In this document: positions 18,024 to 27,511 of the stretch, one piece after another
How positions within the stretch are numbered: position 1 is the first letter of the stretch
How the letters are laid out: each line of letters starts with the position of its first letter
Assembly (NCBI RefSeq): GCF_014203665.1
Contig: NZ_JACHJN010000011.1
Coordinates: 124,001-188,000, forward strand
DNA from: Saccharothrix tamanrassetensis
GTDB lineage: Bacteria; Actinomycetota; Actinomycetes; Mycobacteriales; Pseudonocardiaceae
Length of the DNA: 64,000 nt
Direction of reading: 5' to 3'
The notes under the pieces: generated by a model
The model's input: only the letters and a program-made list of their open reading frames with translations
What the model was told of the DNA's origin: nothing
Database searches by the model: none
Program-made: the position numbers and the translations under genes

Positions 18024-19547
18024 ATGACCCTGAGGCGGTTCAGCGTCGTCACCGCTGCCGTCTGCCTGCTGCTGGCCGGGGTGGTGGCGCTGGTGGTCTC
18101 CGGGGTGCTGGACCGCTCCACCTCGTTGGCGATCGACAAGTTCACGCAGCTCACCGGCGCGACCGCGGCGATGGTCTGCTACTGGCGGGCGGCCCGCCGC
18201 CGGCAGGGCACGGCCCGCCGCTGGCGGCTGTGGATGGTCGCCTCGATGGCGAGCCTGGTGGTCGGGCTGTGCGCGTGGACCTGGGGCCAGGTCTTCCTGG
18301 GCGTGTCGCTGCCGTCGACCACGGTCGCGCCGCTGGGCTTCATCCTGGTGCCGGTGCTCGCCCTGTTCGCCGTGCTGGTGCTGGGCCACGGCGGCACGGG
18401 CTCGCTGCCCAACCACCGCAGCCGGCTGGTGATCGTGCTGGACGGGCTGATCGTGGTCGGCTCGCTGTTCGTGCTCACCTGGGTGTCGCTGCTGGAGTCG
18501 ATGGTGCGGGCGTGGGCCACCTCCGGTCCGGGCTTCGCGACCGTGGTGGCGCACCCGGCCGCGTACCTGGTGCTGCTGGTCGTACTGCTGGTGTCGTCGT
18601 GGTCGCACCGCTCGGTGCGGCAGCTGCCGATGCTGTTCGTGGCCTTGGCGGCGCTCGGGCAGTCGGCGTCCGGCTGGGTGTTCGCGTCCCTGGTGAGCAA
18701 GGGCGCGACGGCGATCCCGACGGCCGCCGACATCGGCTTCATGGTGTGCCCGGCGTTGTTCTTCCTGTCGTCGATCGCGCCGAGCAGCGGCAGCCGGGAG
18801 CGCTCGTCGGAGGGGCGGCTGCGCGCGGGCGAGATGCTGCACATCCTGGTGCCGTACCTGCCGATGCTGGTGACCGGCCTGTTCATCGTGGTGGGCACGG
18901 CGACCGGCGTGCGGCTGAACCCGTTCGAGGTCTACGTCGGCCTGGGTGTCGTGCTGCTGGTGATCGCACGGCAGCTGTTCACCCTGATCGACAACGTGCG
19001 GCTGCTGGAGCAGCTGCGGGTCAGCCGGGAACGGCTGCGCCACCAGGCCTACCACGACCCGCTGACCGGGGTGGCGAACCGCGCGCTGTTCCGCGAACGC
19101 CTCAACGCCGCGCTGGAGGACCGCGAGCCGCTGGTGGTGCTGTTCATCGACGTGGACGGCTTCAAGGACGTCAACGACAACTACGGCCACGCCGAAGGCG
19201 ACGAGGTGCTGCGGATCGTCGCCCAGCGCCTCCAGCACTGCGTGCGCCCGCAGGACACGGTGGCCCGGCTGGGCGGCGACGAGTTCGGCATCCTGGTGGA
19301 CGGCTACCCGTCGCCGCCGGAGGAGATCGGTCACCGGGTGCTGGAGGCGATGTCGTCCCCGCACCGGACGGCGGGCGGCGAGCACGTCATCCGGGCCAGC
19401 ATCGGCATCGCGCACCGCGCCGCCCACGGCCCGGCGCGCACCGCGGACGACCTGCTGGGCAGCGCCGACGCGGCGATGTACACGGCGAAACGACTGGGCA
19501 AGGGCATGGTCGTGGTGCACGGATCGGTGGAGGCGGAACTGTCATGA
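18024..19547 (+). CDS. membrane diguanylate cyclase (GGDEF)
   Basis: 507 residues. The first 300 residues hold about eight to nine hydrophobic helices (VVTAAVCLLLAGVVALVVS, APLGFILVPVLALFAVLVLG, AAYLVLLVVLLVSSW and others), a sensory membrane module of unknown ligand. A GGDEF domain follows (about 340-500) with DPLTGVANRALF, FIDVDGFKDVND, an intact active site LGGDEFGI and the RASIGIA strand, so it should make cyclic di-GMP. No EAL domain is present. ATG at 18024 follows GGCGGGG; the frame is open to 17976. TACAGT at 17971-17976 could be the -10. The stop overlaps the cupin gene start (ATGA). Confidence 0.9.
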   Translation: MTLRRFSVVTAAVCLLLAGVVALVVSGVLDRSTSLAIDKFTQLTGATAAMVCYWRAARRRQGTARRWRLWMVASMASLVVGLCAWTWGQVFLGVSLPSTTVAPLGFILVPVLALFAVLVLGHGGTGSLPNHRSRLVIVLDGLIVVGSLFVLTWVSLLESMVRAWATSGPGFATVVAHPAAYLVLLVVLLVSSWSHRSVRQLPMLFVALAALGQSASGWVFASLVSKGATAIPTAADIGFMVCPALFFLSSIAPSSGSRERSSEGRLRAGEMLHILVPYLPMLVTGLFIVVGTATGVRLNPFEVYVGLGVVLLVIARQLFTLIDNVRLLEQLRVSRERLRHQAYHDPLTGVANRALFRERLNAALEDREPLVVLFIDVDGFKDVNDNYGHAEGDEVLRIVAQRLQHCVRPQDTVARLGGDEFGILVDGYPSPPEEIGHRVLEAMSSPHRTAGGEHVIRASIGIAHRAAHGPARTADDLLGSADAAMYTAKRLGKGMVVVHGSVEAELS

Positions 19548-20032
19548 CCTCGAACGGGACGACCCCGGGCCGGTACCGGGAGCCGTTGACCGCGGACCGG
19601 GTGATCGAACTGCTGGGCCTGGCGGAACTGCCCGTGGAGGGCGGTCACTTCGGCCAGTCGTGGCGGTCGGCGGAGGCGTCGGCCATCTACTACCTGCTGC
19701 GGTCGCCCGAGTTCTCCGGCCTGCACAGGCTGTCCCACCTGGAGGTCTACGCCCACCACGCGGGCGCACCGCTGCGGATGCTGCTGCTGCACCCCGACGG
19801 CACGGTCACCCGGCCGGTGCTGGGTCTCGACCTGGCGGCGGGCCAGCGTCCGCAGGTGGTGGTGGCACCGGGCGTGTGGCAGGCGAGCGAGCCGGACGGC
19901 GACTGGTCGCTGGTGGGCACCGTGGTGGTGCCGCCGTACACCGACGACGTGGTGGAGTTCGCCAAGGCCGCCGACCTGGAGCCGGTCTACCCGGAGCACG
20001 TCGAACTGATCCGGCGCTTCTCCCGGTTCTGA
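19544..20032 (+). CDS. cupin family protein (DUF985)
   Basis: 162 residues matching the DUF985/Cupin_5 family: VEGGHFGQSWRS, SAIYYLLRSPEFSGLHRL, EVYAHHAGAPLRMLLLHPDG and the VVVAPGVWQAS strand. These are small single-cupin proteins, some epimerase-like; no reaction is established. Its ATG overlaps the stop of the GGDEF gene by four bases, so the two are made together, although a functional link to cyclic di-GMP is not evident. Confidence 0.85.
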   Translation: MTSNGTTPGRYREPLTADRVIELLGLAELPVEGGHFGQSWRSAEASAIYYLLRSPEFSGLHRLSHLEVYAHHAGAPLRMLLLHPDGTVTRPVLGLDLAAGQRPQVVVAPGVWQASEPDGDWSLVGTVVVPPYTDDVVEFAKAADLEPVYPEHVELIRRFSRF

Positions 20033-20066
20033 TCCACCGCTCCCGTCCCGGTGTTCCGCCGGTTGG

Positions 20067-21071
20067 TCAGCCCAGTTCGCGCAGCAGCGGGACGACGTCC
20101 TCGGAGAACTGGTCGAGGAAGCGCCGCTGGTCGTGGCCGGGTCCGTGGAACACCAGGTGGTTCAGGCCGGCGTCCAGGTAGGGCTTGATCCGCGCGACCG
20201 CGTCCTGCGGGTCGGAGGCGACGATCCAGCGCTTGGCGACCTGCTCGATCGGCAGTTCGTCGGCCAGCCGCTCCATCTCCTCGGCGCTGTCCACGGTGTG
20301 CTTCTGCTCGGGGGTGAGCGACAGCGGGGCCCAGAACCGGGTGTTCTCCAGTGCCGCCGCCGGGTCGCGGTCGTAGGACAGCTTGACCTCGATCATCCGG
20401 TCGATGTCGGCCGGGTCGCGCTCGGCGGCCTCCGCGCCGGCGGCCACGGCGGGCAGCAGCTTCCCGGTGTAGAGCTCCATGCCCTTGCCGGAGGTGCAGA
20501 TGAACCCGTCGCCCGCGCGGCCCGCGTACTTGGCCACGGTCGGGCCGCCGGCCGCGACGTAGATCGGCACCGGGCGTTGCGGGCGGTCGTAGACCTTGGC
20601 GTTGACCAGCTGGTAGTACTCGCCGGAGAAGTTGACGTTGTCGCCGGTCCACAGCTCGCGGATGAGCCGGACCGCCTCGCGCAGGCGGGCGAAGCGCTCC
20701 TTGAACTCGGGCCACTCCCGGCCGGACACGGCGATCTCGTTGAGCGCCTCACCGGTGCCGACGCCGAGGAAGACCCGGTCCTCGTACAGCAGCGCCATGG
20801 TGGCGAACGCCTGCGCGATCACCGCCGGGTTGTAGCGGAACGTCGGCGTGAGCACGCTGGTGCCGATCCGGACCCGGCTCGTCCGCTCCCCCACCGCCGC
20901 CATCCAGGACAGCGCGAACGGCGCGTGCCCGCCTTCGTGCCGCCAGGGCAGGAAGTGGTCGGACACCGTCACGCTGTCCAGGCCGACCTCTTCGGCGCGC
21001 ACGGCGTACTCCACGAGGTCCCGCGGCCCGAACTGCTCCGCGGAGGCCTTGTAGCCGATCTTCAAGTCCAT
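20067..21071 (-). CDS. fgd: F420-dependent glucose-6-phosphate dehydrogenase
   Basis: 334 residues of the luciferase-like TIM-barrel fold. It follows the mycobacterial Fgd1 sequence closely: [69 protein letters not shown] and [17 protein letters not shown]. It oxidises glucose 6-phosphate and reduces cofactor F420, supplying F420H2 to other enzymes. His and Glu residues of the F420/substrate pocket ([12 protein letters not shown]) are present. It is a strong marker for an F420-making actinobacterium. It stands alone on the minus strand. Confidence 0.93.
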   Translation of the reverse strand: MDLKIGYKASAEQFGPRDLVEYAVRAEEVGLDSVTVSDHFLPWRHEGGHAPFALSWMAAVGERTSRVRIGTSVLTPTFRYNPAVIAQAFATMALLYEDRVFLGVGTGEALNEIAVSGREWPEFKERFARLREAVRLIRELWTGDNVNFSGEYYQLVNAKVYDRPQRPVPIYVAAGGPTVAKYAGRAGDGFICTSGKGMELYTGKLLPAVAAGAEAAERDPADIDRMIEVKLSYDRDPAAALENTRFWAPLSLTPEQKHTVDSAEEMERLADELPIEQVAKRWIVASDPQDAVARIKPYLDAGLNHLVFHGPGHDQRRFLDQFSEDVVPLLRELG

Positions 21072-21187
21072 TGCCGCTCCCTGTCGCCTTGATCCCCGAC
21101 CGGCACTTTACGGACCTGGCCCGATCCGCCGCGCGCGGGAGAACCCTCAGCGCACGTGACCGTTGGCGGGCACGGCAACCAGCGCGG

Positions 21188-21691
21188 TCAGCCCATCGTC
21201 TTCTGGCCGTCCAGCGTCTCGCGCAGGATGTCGGCGTGGCCGGCGTGCTGCGAGGTCTCCGCGATCAGGTGCAGCAGCACCCGCCGGACGGTCCACGAGG
21301 CGCCGGACTCGAACCAGGGCGCGACCGGCAGCGGGTGGGCGGTGTCCATGTCCAGCCCCGCGACGAGTTCCCCGGTCTTGCGCGCGGTCGCCTCGTAGTC
21401 GGCGAGCAGGCTCTCCAGGGTCTCGCCGGGCACCATGCGGAAGCCGTTCTCCCAGTCGTTCTCCACGCTCTCCATCAGCTCGGCGCCGCCGACCGCGAAG
21501 CGCATCCAGCTCTCCTCCACGTTCCGGACGTGCTTGACGAGGCCGCCGAGGGACAGCGCGCTCGCGGTCGGGGTGGCGGACGCCTGCTCGTCGGTGAGGC
21601 CCTGCACGGTGAAGCGCAGGAAGCCGCGGTGCTTGGCCAGCGTGGTCAGCAGGTCGGTCTGCTCGGTGGTCAGCTGCGCGGTGCGGGTCAT
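21188..21691 (-). CDS. DinB-like thiol-transferase family protein (DUF664)
   Basis: 167 residues, predicted four-helix bundle of the DinB/DUF664 superfamily. Metal-binding histidine positions are visible: LVKHVRNVEESW, then RVLLHLIAETSQHAGHADILRE. Some relatives are mycothiol-, bacillithiol- or glutathione-dependent transferases; the substrate here is unknown. About 115 bases separate it from fgd downstream, and no terminator is visible between them. Confidence 0.85.
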   Translation of the reverse strand: MTRTAQLTTEQTDLLTTLAKHRGFLRFTVQGLTDEQASATPTASALSLGGLVKHVRNVEESWMRFAVGGAELMESVENDWENGFRMVPGETLESLLADYEATARKTGELVAGLDMDTAHPLPVAPWFESGASWTVRRVLLHLIAETSQHAGHADILRETLDGQKTMG

Positions 21692-21790
21692 GACTGCCTT
21701 CTTCCGTCGTCGTCGGAACCGACTCTAAGCGCCATTGCGGTCAACTACGGTCCTCGATTCCCAGCGGGGGTGAAATTCCCGTTTCCGGCT

Positions 21791-21796
21791 TACGCT
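21791..21796 (+). promoter_or_regulatory. -10 box of a probable leaderless promoter for the ligase gene
   Basis: TACGCT (TANNNT) ends six bases before the GTG at 21803. The same spacing occurs before the spermidine-synthase-like and ABC-transporter genes. Confidence 0.45.
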
Positions 21797-21802
21797 CCCC
21801 GC

Positions 21803-22855
21803 GTGGACCTGCCCGTGATGCCGCCGGTGCGCCCGATGCTGGCCAAGGCCGTGCCCGCGGTGCCGCGCGAGCCGGGTCTGGTCTACGAGCCGAAGTGGGA
21901 CGGCTTCCGGTGCGTGGTGTTCCGCGACGGCGCCGAACTGGAGCTCGGCTCCCGCAACGACCGCCCGCTGACCCGGTACTTCCCCGAGGTGGCCGAGCTG
22001 CTGGCGAAGGGCCTGCCGCAGCGGTGCGTGGTGGACGGCGAGATCGTCATCGTCACCCCGGACGGGCTGAGCTTCGACCTGCTCCAGCTGCGCCTGCACC
22101 CGGCGGCGTCCCGGGTGCGCAAGCTGGCCGCCGAGACGCCGGCCGCGTTCGTCGCGTTCGACCTGCTCGCGCTGGACGACCGCGACCTGACCGGCACCCC
22201 GTTCGGCGAACGCCGCCGGCTGCTGGCGAGCGTCCTCCGGGACACGCCCGGCCTCCACCTGACGCCCGCGACGGACGACCCGGACGTGGCGCAGGACTGG
22301 TTCACCCGGTTCGAGGGCGCGGGCTTCGACGGGGTGGTCGCCAAGCGCACGGACCTGCCGTACGAGCAGGACCGCCGCGTGATGTGGAAGGTCAAGCACG
22401 AGCGCACGGCCGACTGCGTGGTGGCCGGGTTCCGCTGGCACAAGGACGGCGAGGGCGTCGGCTCGCTGATGCTCGGCCTCTACGACGAGGCGGGCGCGCT
22501 GCACCACGTGGGCGTGGCGAGCAGCTTCACCGCCGCCCGCCGCCGGGAACTGGTGGCCGAGCTGGCCCCGTTCCGGGAACGCGCGCTGGACGACCACCCG
22601 TGGGGCGAGTGGGCGCGCATGGACGCCGCCACGCCGGGCGCGCAGAGCCGGTGGGCGCCCGCGAAGACGCTGTCCTGGGAGCCGGTCCGCCCGGAGCTGG
22701 TCGCCGAGGTGCGCTACGAGCACGTCCAGGCCATGCGGTTCCGCCACACCGGCAGACTGGTCCGGTTCCGCCCCGACCGCACGCCCGAGTCGTGCACCTA
22801 CGCGCAGCTGGACGAGGCGCCGCCGGCCGAACTGGCCGAGGTGTTCGACCTGTGA
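21803..22855 (+). CDS. ligC: stand-alone ATP-dependent DNA ligase (LigC type)
   Basis: 350 residues. Nucleotidyltransferase motifs: motif I YEPKWDGFR with the adenylated Lys, motif Ia SRNDRPLTRYFPE, motif III VDGEIVIV and AFDLLALDDRDL, motif IV GFDGVVAKR, motif V MWKVKHERTADCVVAGFR. The OB-fold domain follows from about 220. No primase or phosphoesterase domain is attached, so it resembles mycobacterial LigC, which acts in Ku-independent end joining and excision repair. No Ku gene is nearby. GTG at 21803 is supported by the -10 six bases before it. Confidence 0.9.
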   Translation: MDLPVMPPVRPMLAKAVPAVPREPGLVYEPKWDGFRCVVFRDGAELELGSRNDRPLTRYFPEVAELLAKGLPQRCVVDGEIVIVTPDGLSFDLLQLRLHPAASRVRKLAAETPAAFVAFDLLALDDRDLTGTPFGERRRLLASVLRDTPGLHLTPATDDPDVAQDWFTRFEGAGFDGVVAKRTDLPYEQDRRVMWKVKHERTADCVVAGFRWHKDGEGVGSLMLGLYDEAGALHHVGVASSFTAARRRELVAELAPFRERALDDHPWGEWARMDAATPGAQSRWAPAKTLSWEPVRPELVAEVRYEHVQAMRFRHTGRLVRFRPDRTPESCTYAQLDEAPPAELAEVFDL

Positions 22856-23027
22856 CCGAGGTGCAGGGCGTCCCCGATCACCAACCCGGACGAGGTTCCC
22901 GGTCCGCGCCGGCGTGACCGACGAGCTGCGCGTCGCCTGGGCCCGGCACCCGGCGTCGGCTTCCCCGGCAAGCGGTAGTGCCGATTTCTCCAAGAGTCCG
23001 CACCCCATCGCCGGACAGGCTGGGCGC

Positions 23028-23798
23028 ATGTTCCTGATCACCGGCGCGACCGGTACCACCGGCGGACTCGTCCGCAAGCTCCTGCTCGACCGTGGCGAAC
23101 CCGTCCGGAGCATGACCCGCAGCCCGTCCCGGGACGACGACGTCCACGGCGACTTCGACGATCCGTCCACGCTGGTAAGCGCTCTCCAGGGGGTGGACGC
23201 CGTCTACCTGGTCACCGTCCCCGCGACGCCGACACCGACCCACGACCTCGCCCTGCTCGCCGCCGCCCGGACCGCCGGGGTGCGCAGGATCGTGCGACTG
23301 TCCGCCATCGGCACCGGCGAGCGGTTCGGCGGCGAGGTGCTCGGGGCGTGGCACCTGGCCGCCGACGACGCCGTCCGGGGCAGCGGACTGGAGTGGACCA
23401 TCCTCCGGCCGGCGTCGTTCGCGACCAACCTGCTGCGTGAGCCGGTGTACAACCTGACCGGCGACGCCGGGCACGCCGTGATCGATCCGCGCGACATCGC
23501 CGCCGTGGCAGCGGAAGCGCTGACCACGTCGGTCCACAGAGGACAGCTGTACACGCTCACCGGCCCGGGGGCGCTGAGCATCCCGGAGCAGGCAGCGATC
23601 CTCGGCGAGGTCCGGGGGCGGCCGGTCGACGTGGTCGACGCCGAGCCCGCCACCGTCGACCCGACGTGGCGGGGCAGCGTGCTGTGGGCGCGTGCCGGGC
23701 ACACCGCCCGGGTCACCGACGACGTGACGCGGGTGCTCGGCAGGCCTGCGACCGACTTCGCCCGGTGGGCGCACGAAGTAGGCCGACACCTGTCCTAG
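23028..23798 (+). CDS. NmrA-like NAD(P)-binding protein
   Basis: 256 residues with a Rossmann N-terminus (FLITGATGTTGGLVRKLL), the GDFDDPSTL segment typical of atypical short-chain dehydrogenases in the NmrA/QOR2 group, and no YxxxK catalytic pair. Such proteins bind NAD(P) and act as quinone reductases or redox sensors. ATG at 23028 begins the first beta strand, so the upstream open frame to 22914 is not included. Twenty-one bases ahead of the WYL regulator gene on the same strand, and the regulator may control it. Confidence 0.85.
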   Translation: MFLITGATGTTGGLVRKLLLDRGEPVRSMTRSPSRDDDVHGDFDDPSTLVSALQGVDAVYLVTVPATPTPTHDLALLAAARTAGVRRIVRLSAIGTGERFGGEVLGAWHLAADDAVRGSGLEWTILRPASFATNLLREPVYNLTGDAGHAVIDPRDIAAVAAEALTTSVHRGQLYTLTGPGALSIPEQAAILGEVRGRPVDVVDAEPATVDPTWRGSVLWARAGHTARVTDDVTRVLGRPATDFARWAHEVGRHLS

Positions 23799-23819
23799 TC
23801 GTGCGTCATCCTGGACGGC

Positions 23820-24809
23820 ATGAGCGACACCCCCGGCCGCCTGCTGACGCTGCTGTCCCTGCTCCAGACGCCACGCGAGTGGCCGGGCAGCGAGCTGGCC
23901 CGGCGGCTGGAGGTGAGCCCGCGCACCATCCGCCGCGACATCGACCGGCTGCGCGACCTGGGCTACCCGGTGCACGCCACGATGGGCGCGGAGGGCGGGT
24001 ACCGGCTGGCGGCGGGCACCGCGATGCCGCCGCTCCTGCTGGACGACGAGGAGGCCGTGGCCATCGCCGTCGGGCTGCGCACCGCCGCCCGCCAAGCCGT
24101 GACCGGCATCGAGGAGTCGTCGGTGCGGGCGTTGGCGAAGCTCGAACAGGTGCTGCCGACCCGGCTGCGCCGCCGGGTGGGCGCGCTCGGCGCGGCGACC
24201 GTGCCGGTGTCGCTGGGCGGCGACGGCGTGACGGTGGACCCGGAGCACCTGGCCACGATGGCGGCGGCGGTCGCCAACCGGGAGCGGCTGCGGTTCCACT
24301 ACCTGACGGCGGACGGCACGCAGACCCGGCGGCACGTGGAACCGCGCCACCTGGTGCCGTCCGGTCGCCGCTGGTACCTGCTGGCGTTCGACCTGGACCG
24401 GGACGACTGGCGGATCTTCCGGGTCGACCGGGTGGACCGGCTGCTGGCCACCGGGGCCCGCGCGGAGCCCCGGGAGCTGCCCGGCCCGGACGCCGCGACC
24501 TACGTGCGGGACAAGATGCTCAGCCTCGCCCCGACCTACCGTGCGGTGGCCACCGTCCACCTGCCGATCGCCCGGCTCCGGGGCAGGCTGGGCGACACGC
24601 CGACGGACCTGGAGCCCGTCGACGGGACGCGGACGCGCGTGCACAGCCACACCGACACGCTGGAGTTCCTGGCGTTCCAACTGGTGCAGCTCGGGTGCGA
24701 GTTCGAGGTGCACGAGCCGCCCGAACTGATCGCCTACCTGCGGGAACTGCGCGGCCGGATCGACCGGGCGGTACCCGCTGAGGACGTGCGTGACCAGCCG
24801 GCGCCATGA
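23820..24809 (+). CDS. YafY-type HTH/WYL-domain transcriptional regulator
   Basis: 329 residues. N-terminal winged helix (SELARRLEVSPRTIRRDIDRLRDLGYPV), a GGYRLAAG wing, and a WYL domain around 155-225 (RLRFHYLTADGTQTRRHVEP, WYLLAFDLDRDDWRIFRVDRV), then the C-terminal WCX region. WYL domains sense nucleic-acid or small ligands and often repress adjacent genes. The NmrA-like gene immediately upstream on the same strand is a plausible target. Confidence 0.9.
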   Translation: MSDTPGRLLTLLSLLQTPREWPGSELARRLEVSPRTIRRDIDRLRDLGYPVHATMGAEGGYRLAAGTAMPPLLLDDEEAVAIAVGLRTAARQAVTGIEESSVRALAKLEQVLPTRLRRRVGALGAATVPVSLGGDGVTVDPEHLATMAAAVANRERLRFHYLTADGTQTRRHVEPRHLVPSGRRWYLLAFDLDRDDWRIFRVDRVDRLLATGARAEPRELPGPDAATYVRDKMLSLAPTYRAVATVHLPIARLRGRLGDTPTDLEPVDGTRTRVHSHTDTLEFLAFQLVQLGCEFEVHEPPELIAYLRELRGRIDRAVPAEDVRDQPAP

Positions 24810-24836
24810 TCCCGCGCCGCCTCCCCCCGGTCGGGT

Positions 24837-25457
24837 CTACGCGATGGCCGCCGCCGCCTGCCGGAACGCCTCCACCAGTTGCGGCCAGCGGGTGGCCCGG
24901 TCCCGGTTGATGGACTGCGGCGACGGGTGCGGCCCGTTGAACACCTTGAGCCCGTAGCCGCGCCCGGACAGGCTCCAGCCGGTGCCGGCGGGCGTGCCCA
25001 GGACGACCACGACCTTCAGGCTCTTGAGGATGCCCAACAGCTCCACCAGGTACGGCACGGCGGCGCGCAGCTCGGCGGGCGTCGGCGCGTGCCCCTTGAG
25101 GTACCAGGGGACGATGTTCCAGTTCAGGCACACCTGCCGGGACAGGCCCGCCTCCTTCAGCGCGGTGAACCCGTTGACGGCGGTCTGGTCGTCGTTGTCC
25201 AGGGAGATCAGGCCGGAGCCCGCCCGGGAGGCCGCCGAAGCGGGGCCGGGCGACTCCAGCAGCAGGAGGACCTTGGCGTTGACGCCACCGCTGGCCGGGT
25301 CGAACAGCGGGACGTCCACCTTGCGCTCGTCGGCGATCCGCCGGGCGAACTCGGTGAGCGGCTTCATGTGCGGAGCCTGGAGGAGCGTCATCTTGCGGGC
25401 GACGATCCGGGGGTCGCGGTGGCCTTTGGGCGACGCCGGGAACACGTTGGAGGGCAC
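24837..25457 (-). CDS. uracil-DNA glycosylase-superfamily protein
   Basis: About 206 residues. The VLLLLESPGPAS motif (family 4-like 'GE.PG' position), the NWNIVPWYL segment, VVVLGTPAG and the closing GPHPSPQSINRD (H-P-S-P loop) match the uracil-DNA glycosylase superfamily. The exact uracil activity is uncertain, as this actinobacterial subgroup is poorly studied. GTG at 25457 starts PSNVFPASPKGHRDPRIVA; the frame to 25514 upstream is less like a protein start. It is convergent with the WYL gene. Confidence 0.75.
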   Translation of the reverse strand: MPSNVFPASPKGHRDPRIVARKMTLLQAPHMKPLTEFARRIADERKVDVPLFDPASGGVNAKVLLLLESPGPASAASRAGSGLISLDNDDQTAVNGFTALKEAGLSRQVCLNWNIVPWYLKGHAPTPAELRAAVPYLVELLGILKSLKVVVVLGTPAGTGWSLSGRGYGLKVFNGPHPSPQSINRDRATRWPQLVEAFRQAAAAIA

Positions 25458-25643
25458 CCGCCGACTTTCCACCGGAACGACGACTGGCGGCCATCCTCCG
25501 TCCGGGCGGAACACCCCATCGCACAGCGTCCTTGCTCACCCACTGTGTTGACAACGATGACCACTCCTGCCGACTCCCCGGCATCGCGAGCGCCGACGAC
25601 GACGCGCACGACCGCCCACACCCCTCCGGGTGCACCGCCACCG

Positions 25644-27053
25644 TCAGACGAGCACCGGCTCCTCCTTCGCCACCGCCACCCGGCGCGGCAGCGCGAACGT
25701 GGCGAGCAGCCCGACCACCATCCCGGCCGCGGTCAGCAGCACGGCGACGAACCCGCCGTCCGCGGTGGCCGCACGCGCCCCGTCACCCTCGGGCACCCCC
25801 GCGTTGGCGACCGCGATGAGCACGGCGAGACCGACCGCGTTGCCCAGGTTCAGCGTGGTGGACGCCAAGCCGGACGCGACGCCCTGCTCGTGGGCGGCGA
25901 CACCGGACGCGGCGGCGATCCACATCGCGGTCCACACGATGCCCTGCCCGACGCCCATCACGACCAGCCCCGGCACGGACGCCGCGAAGCTGCTCTCCAC
26001 GTCGAACGCGAACGCCAGCACGACGGTCCCCACGATCCCGATGGAGAAGCCGTAGACCAGGGTCGCCCGGACGCCCAGCCCGGTGGCCATCCGCTCGCCG
26101 AGCTGCGTGCCCGTGGCGATCGCCAGCGACGGCACCAGGAACGCCAGACCGGCCTGCAACGCCGAGAACTGGTGCACGGTCTGCAACAGCACGGTCAGGA
26201 AGTACGGCAGCGCGCCGAACGTGCCCATGAAGATGGCGGTCACCGTGACGGCGACCAGGAGGCTGCGGTTGCGCACCATGCGGGGCGGCATCAACGGATC
26301 GGCACTGCGTGCCTCGATCAGGGCGAACGCGGCCAGGAACAGCACCGCCAGCACCGCCGCGACCAGCACCGTCCGCGAGGTCCAACCCACCTCCGGCCCC
26401 TGTACCAGCACGAACACCAGCAACGTCGCGCCGGCCGTCACGGTCAGCGCACCGGGCAGGTCGAACCGCCGCCGCTGCCGTCCCCGCGGGTCGGCGGGGA
26501 TGACGGCGAGCGCGGCCAACGCGACGATCCCGGCCAGCGGCACGTTCACGAAGAACACGGCGGGCCAACCGAAGCTCTCCGTCAGCACGCCGCCGAGCAG
26601 CGCGCCCACGGTGAGGCCACTCGCACCCGCACCGCCCCACACGGCGAGCGCCCGGTTGCGCTTGGGACCTTCCTCGAACAGGTTGTTGAGCAGCGACAGC
26701 GTGGACGGCAGCAGCAACGCGCCGCCGATGCCCTGCACCGCCCGGGCGATGATGATCACCGCCGGTGACGTGGCCAGGCCACCCGCCAGGGACGACACGG
26801 CGTAGAGGGTCAGCGCCAGCACGAACATCCGCCGCCGGCCGAGCAGGTCCGCCGCCCGCCCGCCGAACAGCAGGAAACCGCCCGCCAGCACCACGTAGGC
26901 GCTGACCACCCACTGCTGGGTCTGGCTGGTGAAGCCGAGTTCCGCGCCGATGTCGGGCAGCGCGACGAACACGATGTTGAGGTCGAGCGCGAAGATCAGC
27001 TGAGCCAGGGCGAGCAGCGCGAGGCTGAGCCCCAGCTTGCGGTGGTCGGCCAC
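25644..27053 (-). CDS. MFS drug-efflux transporter (DHA2, 14-helix)
   Basis: 469 residues with about 14 hydrophobic helices. Motif A of the drug:proton antiporters appears as GGRAADLLGRRRMF and motif C-like GGLATSP/GGALLLPSTLSLLNN follows. It is the EmrB/QacA type. GTG at 27053 (DHRKLGLSLALL) has AAGGA eight bases ahead; the open frame to 27131 runs through the promoter region and is rejected. It is divergent from an ArsR-type regulator whose probable operator sites lie between them, so it is likely repressed by that protein. Confidence 0.9.
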   Translation of the reverse strand: MADHRKLGLSLALLALAQLIFALDLNIVFVALPDIGAELGFTSQTQQWVVSAYVVLAGGFLLFGGRAADLLGRRRMFVLALTLYAVSSLAGGLATSPAVIIIARAVQGIGGALLLPSTLSLLNNLFEEGPKRNRALAVWGGAGASGLTVGALLGGVLTESFGWPAVFFVNVPLAGIVALAALAVIPADPRGRQRRRFDLPGALTVTAGATLLVFVLVQGPEVGWTSRTVLVAAVLAVLFLAAFALIEARSADPLMPPRMVRNRSLLVAVTVTAIFMGTFGALPYFLTVLLQTVHQFSALQAGLAFLVPSLAIATGTQLGERMATGLGVRATLVYGFSIGIVGTVVLAFAFDVESSFAASVPGLVVMGVGQGIVWTAMWIAAASGVAAHEQGVASGLASTTLNLGNAVGLAVLIAVANAGVPEGDGARAATADGGFVAVLLTAAGMVVGLLATFALPRRVAVAKEEPVLV

Positions 27054-27073
27054 GGGAGCATCCTTAAGGTCCG

Positions 27074-27132
27074 ATAGTACGAATGTTGACGTACGGTCGG
27101 ATCGTACGACACAGCTCGTACTGTCGTACACT
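27074..27132. promoter_or_regulatory. divergent promoter/operator between MFS and ArsR-type genes
   Basis: Five GTAC cores occur at 27077, 27091, 27104, 27118 and 27126, mostly as cGTACg and 13-14 bases apart, including the palindrome TCGTACGA at 27103. The MFS -10 is probably TACTAT (complement of 27074-27079). The ArsR -10 is TACACT at 27127-27132, seven bases before its GTG (leaderless). The regularly spaced palindromes are the likely binding sites for the regulator. Confidence 0.6.
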
Positions 27133-27139
27133 GGGTGCC

Positions 27140-27475
27140 GTGATCGGCCACCACCCCGAACGGGACCGGATCAAGCTGGAGAACGTGCTGACCGCGCTGG
27201 GCAACCCGATGCGGCTGGCCGTCGTCCGCGTGCTGGCGGGCGGCGGCGAACACGCGTGCGGAACGGTGCTGAGCAAGGAGATCTCGAAGTCCACGCTCAC
27301 CCACCACTGGCGCGTGCTGCGGGACAGCGGCGTGATCTGGCAGCGGTCGGCCGGCCGGGAGCACCTGCTGTCGCTGCGCCGGGAGGACCTGGACGCTCGC
27401 TTCCCCGGCCTGCTCGACGCCGTCCTGTGCGGCGTGGACACCGACCCGGAGACGATCGACCGGTACGCGCCCTGA
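27140..27475 (+). CDS. ArsR-family transcriptional regulator
   Basis: 111 residues, winged helix typical of ArsR/SmtB proteins: LENVLTALGNPMRLAVVRVLAGG, recognition region ISKSTLTHHWRVLRDSGVIWQR and wing AGREHLLSLRRED. No cysteine pair of the classical metal sites is visible; the cysteines in HACGTV and AVLCGV could be sensors. GTG at 27140 follows the -10 TACACT directly. It is divergent from the MFS efflux gene, its likely target. Confidence 0.88.
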   Translation: MIGHHPERDRIKLENVLTALGNPMRLAVVRVLAGGGEHACGTVLSKEISKSTLTHHWRVLRDSGVIWQRSAGREHLLSLRREDLDARFPGLLDAVLCGVDTDPETIDRYAP

Positions 27476-27483
27476 CCGGGCCC

Positions 27484-27510
27484 GTGCCGGAGGTGCCGGA
27501 GGTGCCGGCG
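27484..27510 (-). repeat. 9-bp x3 tandem repeat beside the stop of the DUF6923-like gene
   Basis: gtgccggag, gtgccggag, gtgccggcg lie between the ArsR stop (27475) and the minus-strand stop at 27512. The period is again a multiple of three, but no stop codon is contained in the units. Confidence 0.7.
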
Positions 27511-27511
27511 G